A stretch of DNA of 20,949 nt from Cerasibacillus sp036516575 (GTDB lineage: Bacteria > Bacillota > Bacilli > Bacillales > Amphibacillaceae). Under the pieces are notes generated by a model. It made no database searches. It saw only the letters and a list, made by a program, of their open reading frames with translations, and was not told where the DNA came from. Position numbers and translations under genes: made by a program. Location: assembly GCF_036516575.1 (NCBI RefSeq), contig NZ_DATBTY010000043.1, forward strand, positions 1 to 20,949, written 5' to 3'. Of the stretch, positions 7,390-14,741 are shown one piece after another. Position 1 is the stretch's first letter; every line of letters starts with the position of its first letter.

Positions 7390-8133
7390 ATGACAGCGGC
7401 AGCAGATTTAACGATATGGTTAGCATTTGGTGCGGGGGCACTATCATTTTTATCACCTTGTACTTTACCGCTTTTCCCTGCATATTTATCGTATATAACT
7501 GGAATGAGTGTGAAAGAATTAGAAGGAAAGAAAGAGATTGGAATTCGTAGTAAACTTATGATTCACTCTATTTTCTTTTTACTAGGAGTTTCGACTGTAT
7601 TTATAGGGTTAGGTGTCGGTATTTCATTTCTTGGTTCTTGGATTCAAGGACTATTAATCGGTGATTCAGGAAAACTCATTCAGCGCTTGGCTGGCATTTT
7701 TATCATCGTGATGGGATTATTCGTCGCTGGATGGATTTCAATTAAACCGTTTATGAAAGAAAAACGATTTCAATTTACTAAAAAACCAGTTGGCTATTTA
7801 GGAACAATTTTTGTCGGAATGGGATTTGCAGCTGGATGGACTCCGTGTATTGGTCCGATTTTTGCCTCAATACTAGTTGTAGCAGCAGCTAATCCGACTC
7901 AAGGAACGGTCTATACATTGGCCTATGTATTAGGTTTTGCCTTACCATTTCTTGTGTTGGCATTTTTCATCGGATCCACTCGTTGGATCGTTAAGCATAG
8001 TCAAGTCATTATGAAAATCGGTGGCAGTTTAATGATAGTTATGGGGATCTTATTGTTTACAGGTCAAATGACTCAAATTTCAACATTTTTATTGAAGTTT
8101 GTTGAAGATACATGGTTAATGAATTTAGGCTGA
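7390..8133 (+). CDS. ccdA: CcdA, membrane thiol-disulfide electron carrier
   Basis: 247 residues, slightly longer than B. subtilis CcdA as I recall it. CcdA moves reducing equivalents from cytoplasmic thioredoxin across the membrane to extracytoplasmic thioredoxin-like proteins (ResA, StoA), for cytochrome c maturation and spore cortex formation. The two catalytic cysteines are in place: SPCTLPLFPAYL (Cys24, helix 1) and GWTPCIGPIF (Cys153, helix 4), each followed by the typical Pro pattern. About six membrane helices are visible. The SD AAGGAAGGTG lies in the end of the preceding gene. A TlpA-like partner follows at 15 nt, so substrate and reductant donor are encoded together. Confidence 0.95.
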   Translation: MTAAADLTIWLAFGAGALSFLSPCTLPLFPAYLSYITGMSVKELEGKKEIGIRSKLMIHSIFFLLGVSTVFIGLGVGISFLGSWIQGLLIGDSGKLIQRLAGIFIIVMGLFVAGWISIKPFMKEKRFQFTKKPVGYLGTIFVGMGFAAGWTPCIGPIFASILVVAAANPTQGTVYTLAYVLGFALPFLVLAFFIGSTRWIVKHSQVIMKIGGSLMIVMGILLFTGQMTQISTFLLKFVEDTWLMNLG

Positions 8134-8148
8134 TGGAGGGAATGAAGC

Positions 8149-8763
8149 GTGAATAAAAAATGGATTTTTGTAGTCATTATTCTCGGAATGTTAGCATGGG
8201 CTGTTTATGACTTTGGTTTTAAAGATAAAGCATCATCGTCCATTAAACAAACAGATGTGCTAACCGAAGAAAACAAAGATAAAAAAGAAGACAAAAATGA
8301 TACAGATAAAGAAGCTGAATCTAAAGAAACGATGATTAAAGTCGGTCTCGAAAAAGGGAATCTTGCACCAGACTTCGAACTGGAGACATTAGATGGTGAA
8401 AAAGTGTCGTTATCTGACTTTCGGGGAAAACGTGTCATGTTAAATTTCTGGGCAACATGGTGCCCACCATGCCGTGCTGAAATGCCTGATATGCAGAAGT
8501 TCCATGAAAATAAAGATGTTGTTATTTTGGCGGTTAATCTAACTGAAACAGAAAGTAGTAAAGACAATGTACCAACGTTTGTTGAAGATTATGGTATTAC
8601 ATTTCGGGTACCACTAGATGAAGATTCATCCGTTTCAACGTTATACCAAATTCGTCCCATCCCAACGACATATTTAATTGATTCAAATGGAATGATTCAC
8701 AATGTCGCATTTGGTGCGATTAATTACGAATTAATGGTTCAAGAGTTTGAAAAGATGCAATAA
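8149..8763 (+). CDS. Membrane-anchored TlpA/ResA-like thioredoxin
   Basis: 204 residues starting at a GTG (SD TGGAGGG, 10 nt upstream). An uncleaved signal anchor is at ~5-21, then a very charged Lys/Asp/Glu linker (~26-62), then a thioredoxin fold. The start of the fold reads APDFELETLDGEKVSLSDFRG, and the active site is WCPPC with Cys105 and Cys108. The cis-proline region is IRPIPTTYLID, and FGAINY closes the domain. Such proteins are extracytoplasmic thiol reductants kept reduced by CcdA, encoded immediately upstream. It could serve cytochrome c haem ligation (ResA role), sporulation (StoA role) or another thiol target; with no cytochrome gene nearby I cannot choose. Confidence 0.9.
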   Translation: MNKKWIFVVIILGMLAWAVYDFGFKDKASSSIKQTDVLTEENKDKKEDKNDTDKEAESKETMIKVGLEKGNLAPDFELETLDGEKVSLSDFRGKRVMLNFWATWCPPCRAEMPDMQKFHENKDVVILAVNLTETESSKDNVPTFVEDYGITFRVPLDEDSSVSTLYQIRPIPTTYLIDSNGMIHNVAFGAINYELMVQEFEKMQ

Positions 8764-8808
8764 GTTGTTTGTTTGATATACAATGAAAGAAAGAGATGTA
8801 CGGGTGAG

Positions 8809-9501
8809 GTGTTAACGATCAAACAGACGATACTTGTTGTAGAAGATGATGCGATGATTCGGCAATTAGTGCGGATTTATTTAGAGAAAAATGATTATCA
8901 TGTGATTGAGGCTGCTGATGGCGAACAAGCAAAAGCAGCCTTTTTAAAACATCATCCATGTTTAATTATTCTTGATTTAATGCTTCCGAAGTTAAGTGGG
9001 GAAGCTTTTTTGGAATGGGTAAAAGAGCAGGAAAATGATGATGTTTCGATTATTATGCTATCTGCAAAAGCTAGAATAGAAGATAAAATAGCGGGGTTAA
9101 AAATGGGAGCCGATGATTATGTGACGAAACCATTTAATCCTGAGGAATTAGTTGCCCATGTTGAAGCTGTCTTACGTCGGACAGGACAGTTTTGTCAAAA
9201 AATCGTCCATGACGGGTTATGTGTCATGCCAAGACGTGGAGAAGTGCTTCTTTATGATGAAGCCGTTCAATTAACAAAACATGAATTTAATTTACTCTAT
9301 TTTTTTATGCAACATCCGAATATCGTTTTATCCCGTGAACAGCTCGTTCAAGAAATTTATCCATATGAAGAACAAGATGTATCAGACCGTGTCATTGATG
9401 CACATATCAAAAAAATACGCCGGAAAATCGAGGATCATCCTGCTGAACCGAAGCGGATCCAAACGGTAAGAGGAATGGGGTATAAGTTTGTCACGTCTTA
9501 A
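8809..9501 (+). CDS. OmpR/PhoB-type response regulator
   Basis: About 230 residues from the GTG at 8809. The receiver domain shows Glu12-Asp13-Asp14, the phospho-acceptor Asp56 (LIILDLMLPK), Ser85 (IIMLSAKA) and Lys107 (DYVTKPF). The C-terminal half is a winged-helix DNA-binding domain (LTKHEFNLLYFF, RVIDAHIKKIRRKI and GMGYKF). The start is uncertain: an in-frame TTG at 8773 lacks an SD, the GTG has only a distant AAAGAG, and the best SD-like run (GGGTGAGGTG, 8802-8811) lies before an ATC codon at 8818. It is probably the regulator partner of the kinase, whose start overlaps its end by 14 nt, and may control this operon in response to envelope redox or other stress (inference). Confidence 0.9.
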   Translation: MLTIKQTILVVEDDAMIRQLVRIYLEKNDYHVIEAADGEQAKAAFLKHHPCLIILDLMLPKLSGEAFLEWVKEQENDDVSIIMLSAKARIEDKIAGLKMGADDYVTKPFNPEELVAHVEAVLRRTGQFCQKIVHDGLCVMPRRGEVLLYDEAVQLTKHEFNLLYFFMQHPNIVLSREQLVQEIYPYEEQDVSDRVIDAHIKKIRRKIEDHPAEPKRIQTVRGMGYKFVTS

Positions 9502-10597
9502 ACGTAAAAAAACATGGTTACCAAAAGGTTTCGTATGGCGCTTATCAGCTATTAACATCCTTTTTTTAACGATATCGATCGCTATTAGTGGTTGGGCAGT
9601 TTATCATACAGCATGCTTTCTCGTTGAAGGAATGACATCCTTTAGTGAAACACGTCAGAAACAATTTAATGCGACATTATTTCAATATTTATGGATTTTT
9701 AGTCTTGTCACGATTACGTTTGGAAGTGTTTTACATTATTATTTTGTGAATAAATTAATACGCCCTCTACGTCAATTAATCGACTCCACACAACAAATGA
9801 AACAAGGAACATATCCTAAGCCACTGCAACCGAAAAATCATGATGAAGTCGGCGAATTAATGCTTCATTTTAATGAAATGGTGTCACAACTACAACATAA
9901 TGAAACAGAAAGAAAGAAGATGATTGCCGACATATCACATGAATTACGGACACCATTAGCTAATTTGAACGGCTATTTACAAGCTTTGAAAAACGGTATC
10001 GTCGAAGGAAAGCCCGATTTGTATGATGCATTACTTCAAGAATCGAAGCGGATGACAATGATGTTAGAACAACTTGAACAATTAAAAGAATGGGATCATA
10101 TTCGTGAGCAATCATTTATTCATAAAGAAGTATGTCAATTAGAAAAATTAATTGACCAAAGTGTCCGGATGTTTGATTGGTCATTGAAGGAAGCTCGTAT
10201 ACCATTAAAGCGCTCAATTGAAAAACAAGATTTATATATTAATAGAGAAGGCATTTACCAAGTGTTAAGTAATCTGTTGGATAATGCGATTCAATATTAC
10301 TGCGATAATGATGGTAACAGTCCGATTCACATTGAAGGAAAGAAGATGCCAAATGATATGTACCGCGTAAGTGTGACCGGACCGAGTGACGAAATAAGTG
10401 AAGAAGATGAGCAACGACTTTTTGAACGTTTTTACCGTATCGACCATTCACGTAACCGCGAAACAGGTGGTAGTGGCTTAGGCCTTGCTATTGCCAAAGA
10501 AATTGTCGATCAGCATTATGGGAAAATTGGATTGGAGCGGGGCGGGAAGCACAATTCATTTTGGTTTGAGCTGCCTGTCTCGTTAGAGGGAACGTGA
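9488..10597 (+). CDS. Sensor histidine kinase with HAMP domain
   Basis: 369 residues from a TTG at 9488, 14 nt inside the regulator gene, with GGGG 7 nt upstream. Domains: TM1 ~19-47, a very short outer loop (~48-65), TM2 ~66-87, HAMP ~88-138, HisKA with phospho-acceptor His151 (DISHELRTPLANLNGYL), then a HATPase domain with N box SNLLDNAIQYY (261-271) and G2 box GGSGLGLA (327-334). The G1 region reads VTGPSDEIS (297-304) and lacks the usual Asp/Asn-x-Gly-x-Gly pattern, so ATP binding may be altered. With almost no extracytoplasmic sensor, the signal is probably sensed in the membrane or through a partner; a Cys at residue 43 in TM1 is noteworthy given the redox neighbours. Its partner is the regulator just upstream. 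Confidence 0.9.
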   Translation: MSRLKRKKTWLPKGFVWRLSAINILFLTISIAISGWAVYHTACFLVEGMTSFSETRQKQFNATLFQYLWIFSLVTITFGSVLHYYFVNKLIRPLRQLIDSTQQMKQGTYPKPLQPKNHDEVGELMLHFNEMVSQLQHNETERKKMIADISHELRTPLANLNGYLQALKNGIVEGKPDLYDALLQESKRMTMMLEQLEQLKEWDHIREQSFIHKEVCQLEKLIDQSVRMFDWSLKEARIPLKRSIEKQDLYINREGIYQVLSNLLDNAIQYYCDNDGNSPIHIEGKKMPNDMYRVSVTGPSDEISEEDEQRLFERFYRIDHSRNRETGGSGLGLAIAKEIVDQHYGKIGLERGGKHNSFWFELPVSLEGT

Positions 10598-10602
10598 TAA
10601 AA

Positions 10603-10629
10603 GACCTATACCCCCCTGGGATATAGGTC
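10603..10629 (-). terminator. Hairpin terminator of the GNAT gene
   Basis: GACCTATA (10603-10610) pairs with TATAGGTC (10622-10629), with a C-run and GGG inside the loop. On the minus strand TTTTAT follows, so it mainly serves the GNAT gene whose stop is 13 nt away; it may also stop the convergent kinase transcript. Confidence 0.65.
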
Positions 10630-10641
10630 AAAAACTAAATA

Positions 10642-11172
10642 TCAATCTGTTTTTAATAATGAATATACATTGATGTCATGAAACTTTTCTTGAGCCTTTT
10701 CAGACTGTCTTAGTGTTCCTTCAAATTTAAAGTTTAATTTACTTAGAACTTTTATAGAATTCAAATTTTGAGGAACTACTTTTGCTTCGATTCTATTTAG
10801 TCTCAAATTTATAAACGCATATTCTAGTAAAGAATGTATGGCTTCTGTAGCATATCCTCTACCCCAATATGCTTTGGAAAGTTCATATCCTATTTCTGCT
10901 TTTTCATGTTCAAAGTCTAGATAATTAAATCCACATGAACCGATTATCTTTCCTGATTCTAATTCAATTATAGTGAATCGAATCGCTTTATTATCTTGAT
11001 CCAAACTTTTAAAAAGCCCGATCATTTCCTCGGCCTGATTAAGAGTAGTAAAGCTGGTAATATTCATGAATCGAGTGACATCTGGATCAGACCATATTTT
11101 AAATAAAGCTAATGAATCTGATAATCTTACTTTTCTTAAATATAATCTATTGGTGTATAGCTCTATTGACAA
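10642..11172 (-). CDS. GNAT family N-acetyltransferase, RimJ/RimL-like
   Basis: 176 residues from a TTG at 11172, picked because GGAGG lies 8 nt upstream; the first codon of the longer version is part of that SD. The opening IELYTNRLYLRKVRLSD and the middle GKIIGSCGFNYLD are typical of the Acetyltransf_3 branch. The acetyl-CoA pyrophosphate-binding motif A is visible as IGYELSKAYWGRGYATEAI (~96-114), followed by LNRIEAKVVPQNLNSIKVLS and FKFEGTLR. Members acetylate ribosomal-protein N-termini, antibiotics or other amines; the target here is unknown. It is a single-gene unit with its own terminator. A TATAAT sits at about 11262-11267 on the minus strand without a clear -35. Confidence 0.85.
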   Translation of the reverse strand: MSIELYTNRLYLRKVRLSDSLALFKIWSDPDVTRFMNITSFTTLNQAEEMIGLFKSLDQDNKAIRFTIIELESGKIIGSCGFNYLDFEHEKAEIGYELSKAYWGRGYATEAIHSLLEYAFINLRLNRIEAKVVPQNLNSIKVLSKLNFKFEGTLRQSEKAQEKFHDINVYSLLKTD

Positions 11173-11445
11173 TACTTTTACCTCCAAAAATGTTATTTAT
11201 ATGGATTAAAAATATTGTTATCTGCGCATCGTTCAGTCCCTTCAAGTTAATCTCCGCTAATTATACAGGAAATTTACGTTTTAATAAATAAACAATTATT
11301 AATTGGATAATCTGTAGTTTGATATTGGTGAGCGTTAGAAAATGAATCCGAAGTAAGTATCCTTGGCTTATTTCCAGCGGCTACTCCATGCTTGACACTA
11401 ACTATGTAATAAGCGAAGGCAGTATCATGGGGGGCGCAGAAAAAA

Positions 11446-11465
11446 AGCTCCCTAAATAGAGAGCT
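11446..11465 (-). terminator. Intrinsic terminator of the DUF1259 gene
   Basis: On the minus strand AGCTCTC-TATTTA-GGGAGCT (7 bp with one G-T pair) is followed by TTTTTTT. It lies 10 nt after the stop of the DUF1259 gene. Confidence 0.85.
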
Positions 11466-11475
11466 ATACTATACG

Positions 11476-11871
11476 CTAAAACAATCCTGCATCTCTAGCA
11501 GCTTCAATACTATCTCTAGCGAAATCAAATGGATCCCCTACATTTTCCCAATGCATATACATTAATCTCGGTTCATCAAATAACCAATGATTATGGAGGG
11601 CTGTAACTATGATCCCTCTCTCTCGGAGTTCAGAAATAAAAGGATTAATTTCTTCTTGAAGAATAACTGTTTCTCCTAAATTTAAGGTGTCGCCACATAT
11701 ACTATTTTCAAATGACAGGGCAAATGGTAGAGACAAAGGAGATTGTGTTCTTCTGTTTAATATCGTCGCATCAATATCCCTAAGCCGTGATACAGCACAT
11801 ACATCATCAGTAGATGCTAAAATTGATCCACCTATTATTTCAGCTAATCTCGCACAACAGCATGATTCCAT
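11476..11871 (-). CDS. DUF1259 domain protein, short form
   Basis: 131 residues, one DUF1259 (LppY/LpqO-like) domain, no signal peptide. The SD GGAGGTGAT is 7 nt before the ATG. Recognisable parts are LAEIIGGSI (9-17), RRTQSPLSLPFALSFE (40-55), LGETVILQEEINPFI (65-79) and the family hallmark VTALHNHWLFDEPRLMYMHW (89-108), with histidines 93, 95 and 107 that look suited to metal or ligand binding. The N-terminus has three consecutive cysteines (MESCCCARL). The function of the family is unknown. It is monocistronic with its own terminator; a near-palindrome CTTATAAG lies just upstream at 11894-11901. Confidence 0.85.
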   Translation of the reverse strand: MESCCCARLAEIIGGSILASTDDVCAVSRLRDIDATILNRRTQSPLSLPFALSFENSICGDTLNLGETVILQEEINPFISELRERGIIVTALHNHWLFDEPRLMYMHWENVGDPFDFARDSIEAARDAGLF

Positions 11872-12569
11872 ACTTTATCACCTCCATACGTTACTTATAA
11901 GGTATGTAAGAAGTAAATGCCTGTTTGGATGATAAAGCTAAATGGTAAAAAATAGGTTAGTAGCTTGAATGATAAGAATCTATTTTGCATTATATTGATT
12001 TAGATTAGGAAAAAAGAAGTAGTAGAATCATACAAGGTTATTTCTCTCTTTATAAATCATGCCAATTATACAGTTAGGTGTAACGGATAGCTGAATTTTA
12101 AAATACACTTATAATCAATGCCGATGATAATATTTAAGCTGATGGCAAAATAGTTGGACTGGTTAAACGGTTTATTCATATTTTCGTAAGAGAAATATTG
12201 AATCACAATGGCTAAGCTGAATAAAGATAAGTAAGAAATAAGATAGATGTTTCCCCTTTCAGTAATTTATTATGAATAAATGATTGGTAAGAAAATAATA
12301 ACTTGATGCCCCCTAATCGAGTTTCGTTTCGATTATAGATTTAACAGGATATTTTAAAACTATTCTATAATTACTGCACCCCATAATTGTCTTGTGAACT
12401 ATTAATAGATTAGCATTTCACCCGATGCGACCTCGTTAAAAAATAGAAAGAGACAACGAGTGAGAGCCAGCCACCACTCGATACAAACTAGACTTAGATT
12501 AGCAACTAATAACGTGAAGAACACCACCAAAAAATGCCGTAGAACCACAAATTCCAAAATCTAAATCTC
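11872..12569. other. Long intergenic stretch without a convincing gene
   Basis: About 700 bp of AT-rich sequence between the DUF1259 gene and the riboflavin promoter. All frames are broken. Seen: the near-palindrome at 11885-11906; a ~50-codon minus-strand open stretch ending at 12066 without SD; small inverted repeats (TAATCGA at 12314-12320 with 12329-12335; CTCGTT near 12432 with AACGAG near 12457). It may contain decayed coding sequence, but nothing recognisable. Confidence 0.5.
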
Positions 12570-12598
12570 TTGCCAATTCTACATACTTCCGTTATCAT
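12570..12598 (+). promoter_or_regulatory. Sigma-A-like promoter of the riboflavin operon
   Basis: -35 TTGCCA (12570-12575), a 17-nt spacer, -10 TATCAT (12593-12598). Transcription would start near 12605, about 18 nt before the first helix of the FMN riboswitch. Confidence 0.7.
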
Positions 12599-12622
12599 GA
12601 TCATGTAATAGAATATTAGTTT

Positions 12623-12760
12623 TTCTTTCGGGGCAGGGTGAGATTCCCGACCGGCGGTGATGAAGCGAAGGCTTCTTAGTCCGTGACCCGAGTGCTTGTT
12701 GCATTCGGTGGATCTGGTGTAACTCCAGAACCGACAGTATAGTCTGGATGGGAGAAAGAA
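12623..12760 (+). promoter_or_regulatory. FMN riboswitch (RFN element)
   Basis: All conserved RFN blocks are present in order: GGGGCAGGGTGAGATTCCCG, ACCGGCGGTG, AGTCCGTGACCCG, GGTGGATCTGGTGTAAC, TCCAGAACCGACAGT and ATAGTCTGGATGGGAGA. The closing helix P1 is TTCTTTC (12623-12629) with GAAAGAA (12754-12760). FMN binding is expected to favour the terminator at 12928 and shut down the riboflavin genes (transcriptional control, inferred from the U-tailed hairpin placed before ribD). Confidence 0.97.
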
Positions 12761-12771
12761 TTGGAGCGCGT

Positions 12772-12846
12772 ATGAAACGTGAGGTATCTCCGTGGCTAAA
12801 ACCAAGCTATTTACTTGGTTTATTTGGGTATGCTTGTAGCCTTTGA
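12772..12846 (+). CDS. Possible 24-codon leader ORF inside the riboflavin leader RNA
   Basis: ATG at 12772 follows an SD-like TTGGAG with a 5-nt spacer, immediately after the last base of RFN helix P1. It reads MKREVSPWLKP then SYLLGLFGYACSL and stops with TGA at 12846. The frame crosses a strong hairpin (AAACCAAG 12799-12806 with CTTGGTTT 12814-12821) and lies wholly upstream of the terminator. It could be a translated leader peptide that affects folding of the expression platform, or a chance ORF. There is no homology that I know of. Confidence 0.25.
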   Translation: MKREVSPWLKPSYLLGLFGYACSL

Positions 12847-12927
12847 ATATAAGTGCTATGCAAACCCTATATGACCTTTTCGGATATACCCATGTTATTC
12901 CTAGTTTTCCTTAAATTCTGACTCTAT

Positions 12928-12956
12928 GCCCCTGAAGCAATTTCAGGGGCTTTTTT
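12928..12956 (+). terminator. Intrinsic terminator of the FMN riboswitch
   Basis: GCCCCTGAA (12928-12936) pairs with TTCAGGGGC (12942-12950), 9 bp with a 5-nt loop, followed by TTTTTT. It ends 30 nt before the ribD start, the classical position for riboswitch-controlled termination. Confidence 0.9.
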
Positions 12957-12986
12957 GATGGGAAAAAATAAAAAATGGAGGTGATC

Positions 12987-14105
12987 ATGGTGGACGATAA
13001 AACATATATGCAATTGGCACTGAAATTGGCTGAACAAACACTCGGCCAGACGAGCCCGAATCCAGTTGTTGGAGCGGTAGTCGTGAATAAAGGGCAAATT
13101 GTCGGAATGGGTGCCCATTTAAAAAGGGGAGAGGCCCATGCGGAAGTTGTAGCTCTTGATATGGCTGGTGAAAAAGCTAAAGATGCGACATTATATGTCA
13201 CATTAGAGCCCTGTAGTCATTACGGAAAAACGCCGCCTTGCACGAATAAAATAATCGATAGTGGTGTTGAGCGGGTTGTTATTGCAACATTTGATCCGAA
13301 TGAAAATGTGCATGGAAAAGGTGTGAAGTGCCTTAAACAAGCTGGGATTGATGTCACGGTTGGCATTTTGGAAAAGGAAGCACGGGATTTAAATCGTTTC
13401 TTCTTCCATTACATCCAAACGAAAAAACCATATGTCACGTTAAAAGCCGCCATGAGCCTCGATGGAAAAACAGCTACCAAAACGGGTGACAGTCAATGGA
13501 TTACAAGTGAACAAGCTCGGCGTGATGTGCATCAGCTTAGAAAACAGCATGATGCGATTTTAGTCGGTGTTGGGACCGTTTTAAAAGATAATCCGAGTTT
13601 AACAGCACGATATCCAGACACGGGTCATCACCCGATACGAATTATTTTAGATACACATTTATTAACGCCAATTGGTCGCCATGTAATAACAGACCGTCAA
13701 GCGGAGACATGGATTTTTGTTGGTGAACATGTAACGAACCAGGAAATAGCTCGTTTTGAGCGTTTTCCACAAGTCAAGATTATCCGACTTCCAACAGAAA
13801 AATTAGAACTTAAAGATGTCCTTTCATATCTCGGTAAAAAAGAGATGACGAGCGTTTTTGTTGAAGGTGGTTCAGAAATTCATGGGAGTTTTCTACAAGA
13901 AGAGCTATTTAATCAAGTGATTATGTATATCGCACCGAAACTAATTGGTGGCAGACATGCTTACACAGTTTTTGCGGGTGAAGGTTTTTCAGCGATGGAG
14001 GATGTTACAGATTTACAATTGATAGATATTGAGAAAATAGGAAGCGATATCAAAATCATTGCCGAACGAAAAGGAGAGGATCACGTTGTTTACAGGGATC
14101 GTTGA
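12987..14105 (+). CDS. ribD: Bifunctional pyrimidine deaminase/reductase RibD
   Basis: 372 residues from ATG 12987; the SD GGAGG is only 5 nt away, so the adjacent GTG at 12990 (8 nt) is an equally good start. The N-terminal domain is a zinc deaminase with HAEV (His51, Glu53) and PCSHYGKTPPC (Cys76, Cys85), preceded by SPNPVVGAVVV. The C-terminal reductase begins near KKPYVTLKAAMSLDGKTA and includes VGVGTVLKDNPSLTAR and VFVEGGSEIHGSF. It converts the GTP cyclohydrolase II product, by deamination then NADPH reduction, to the ribitylamino-pyrimidine phosphate in the cytoplasm. It is the first gene of the FMN-controlled operon; its end overlaps the ribE start by 20 nt. Confidence 0.97.
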   Translation: MVDDKTYMQLALKLAEQTLGQTSPNPVVGAVVVNKGQIVGMGAHLKRGEAHAEVVALDMAGEKAKDATLYVTLEPCSHYGKTPPCTNKIIDSGVERVVIATFDPNENVHGKGVKCLKQAGIDVTVGILEKEARDLNRFFFHYIQTKKPYVTLKAAMSLDGKTATKTGDSQWITSEQARRDVHQLRKQHDAILVGVGTVLKDNPSLTARYPDTGHHPIRIILDTHLLTPIGRHVITDRQAETWIFVGEHVTNQEIARFERFPQVKIIRLPTEKLELKDVLSYLGKKEMTSVFVEGGSEIHGSFLQEELFNQVIMYIAPKLIGGRHAYTVFAGEGFSAMEDVTDLQLIDIEKIGSDIKIIAERKGEDHVVYRDR

Positions 14106-14730
14106 AGAAGTCGGTACAATTAAACGTCTGACTAAGGAGTCGCCACATGCTTGGGAGCTCACGATTCAAGCTGCACATATTTTAGAAGATGTGCAGCTTG
14201 GTGACAGCATTAGCGTGAATGGGATTTGTTTGACGGTTACTTCGTTTGATACAAGGCATTTTACTGTTGATGTCATGCCAGAAACTGTACGCTCAACTTC
14301 ATTTCAGTCATTAGGGCACGGGTCTCAAGTTAATTTAGAGCGGGCTATGTCTGGCAATGGACGCTTTGGTGGTCATTTCGTTTCTGGCCATATCGATGGT
14401 GTCGGGAAAATTATCAAGCGTTCGCCCGTTGAAAATGCCATCTATTATGACATTAAAGTACCAGAACAGTGGATGACATATATCGTACCTAAAGGTTCAA
14501 TTGCTGTTGATGGGACAAGTTTAACGGTATTTGCGACTGGAAAAGATTCATTTCAAATATCACTCATTCCGCATACGCGTCAGCAAACGATTTTAGGTGA
14601 AAAAGCAGTCGGTGATGTCGTAAATATCGAGTGCGATTTACTCGTTAAATCACTTGCTCATATTATAAAACGGCAAGCAACGGACAAACAACTCAATCAA
14701 TCATTTTTACAAGAAAATGGCTTTATGTAA
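14086..14730 (+). CDS. ribE: Riboflavin synthase, alpha chain
   Basis: 214 residues from TTG 14086, which has AAGGAGAGG about 6 nt upstream; this gives the invariant N-terminus MFTGIVEEVG. Two lumazine-binding barrel repeats are visible: the first with SISVNGICLTVTSF (~43-56), the second with MSGNGRFGGHFVSGHIDGVG (~87-106) and later GSIAVDGTSLTV. The enzyme dismutates two 6,7-dimethyl-8-ribityllumazine molecules to riboflavin and a pyrimidine product that is recycled. In Bacillus it is housed within the RibH capsid (known biology). It overlaps ribD by 20 nt and is followed 11 nt later by ribBA. Confidence 0.97.
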   Translation: MFTGIVEEVGTIKRLTKESPHAWELTIQAAHILEDVQLGDSISVNGICLTVTSFDTRHFTVDVMPETVRSTSFQSLGHGSQVNLERAMSGNGRFGGHFVSGHIDGVGKIIKRSPVENAIYYDIKVPEQWMTYIVPKGSIAVDGTSLTVFATGKDSFQISLIPHTRQQTILGEKAVGDVVNIECDLLVKSLAHIIKRQATDKQLNQSFLQENGFM

Positions 14731-14741
14731 GGAGGAAAACG

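Noticed and set aside
12066..12235. Possible decayed membrane-protein gene on the minus strand
   Set aside because: Two short open stretches in different frames, no SD, and AT-rich composition makes such stretches likely by chance.
12506..12805. 99-codon minus-strand ORF over the riboflavin leader
   Set aside because: It is antisense to the FMN riboswitch; its residues follow from the conserved aptamer, and it has no SD or homology.
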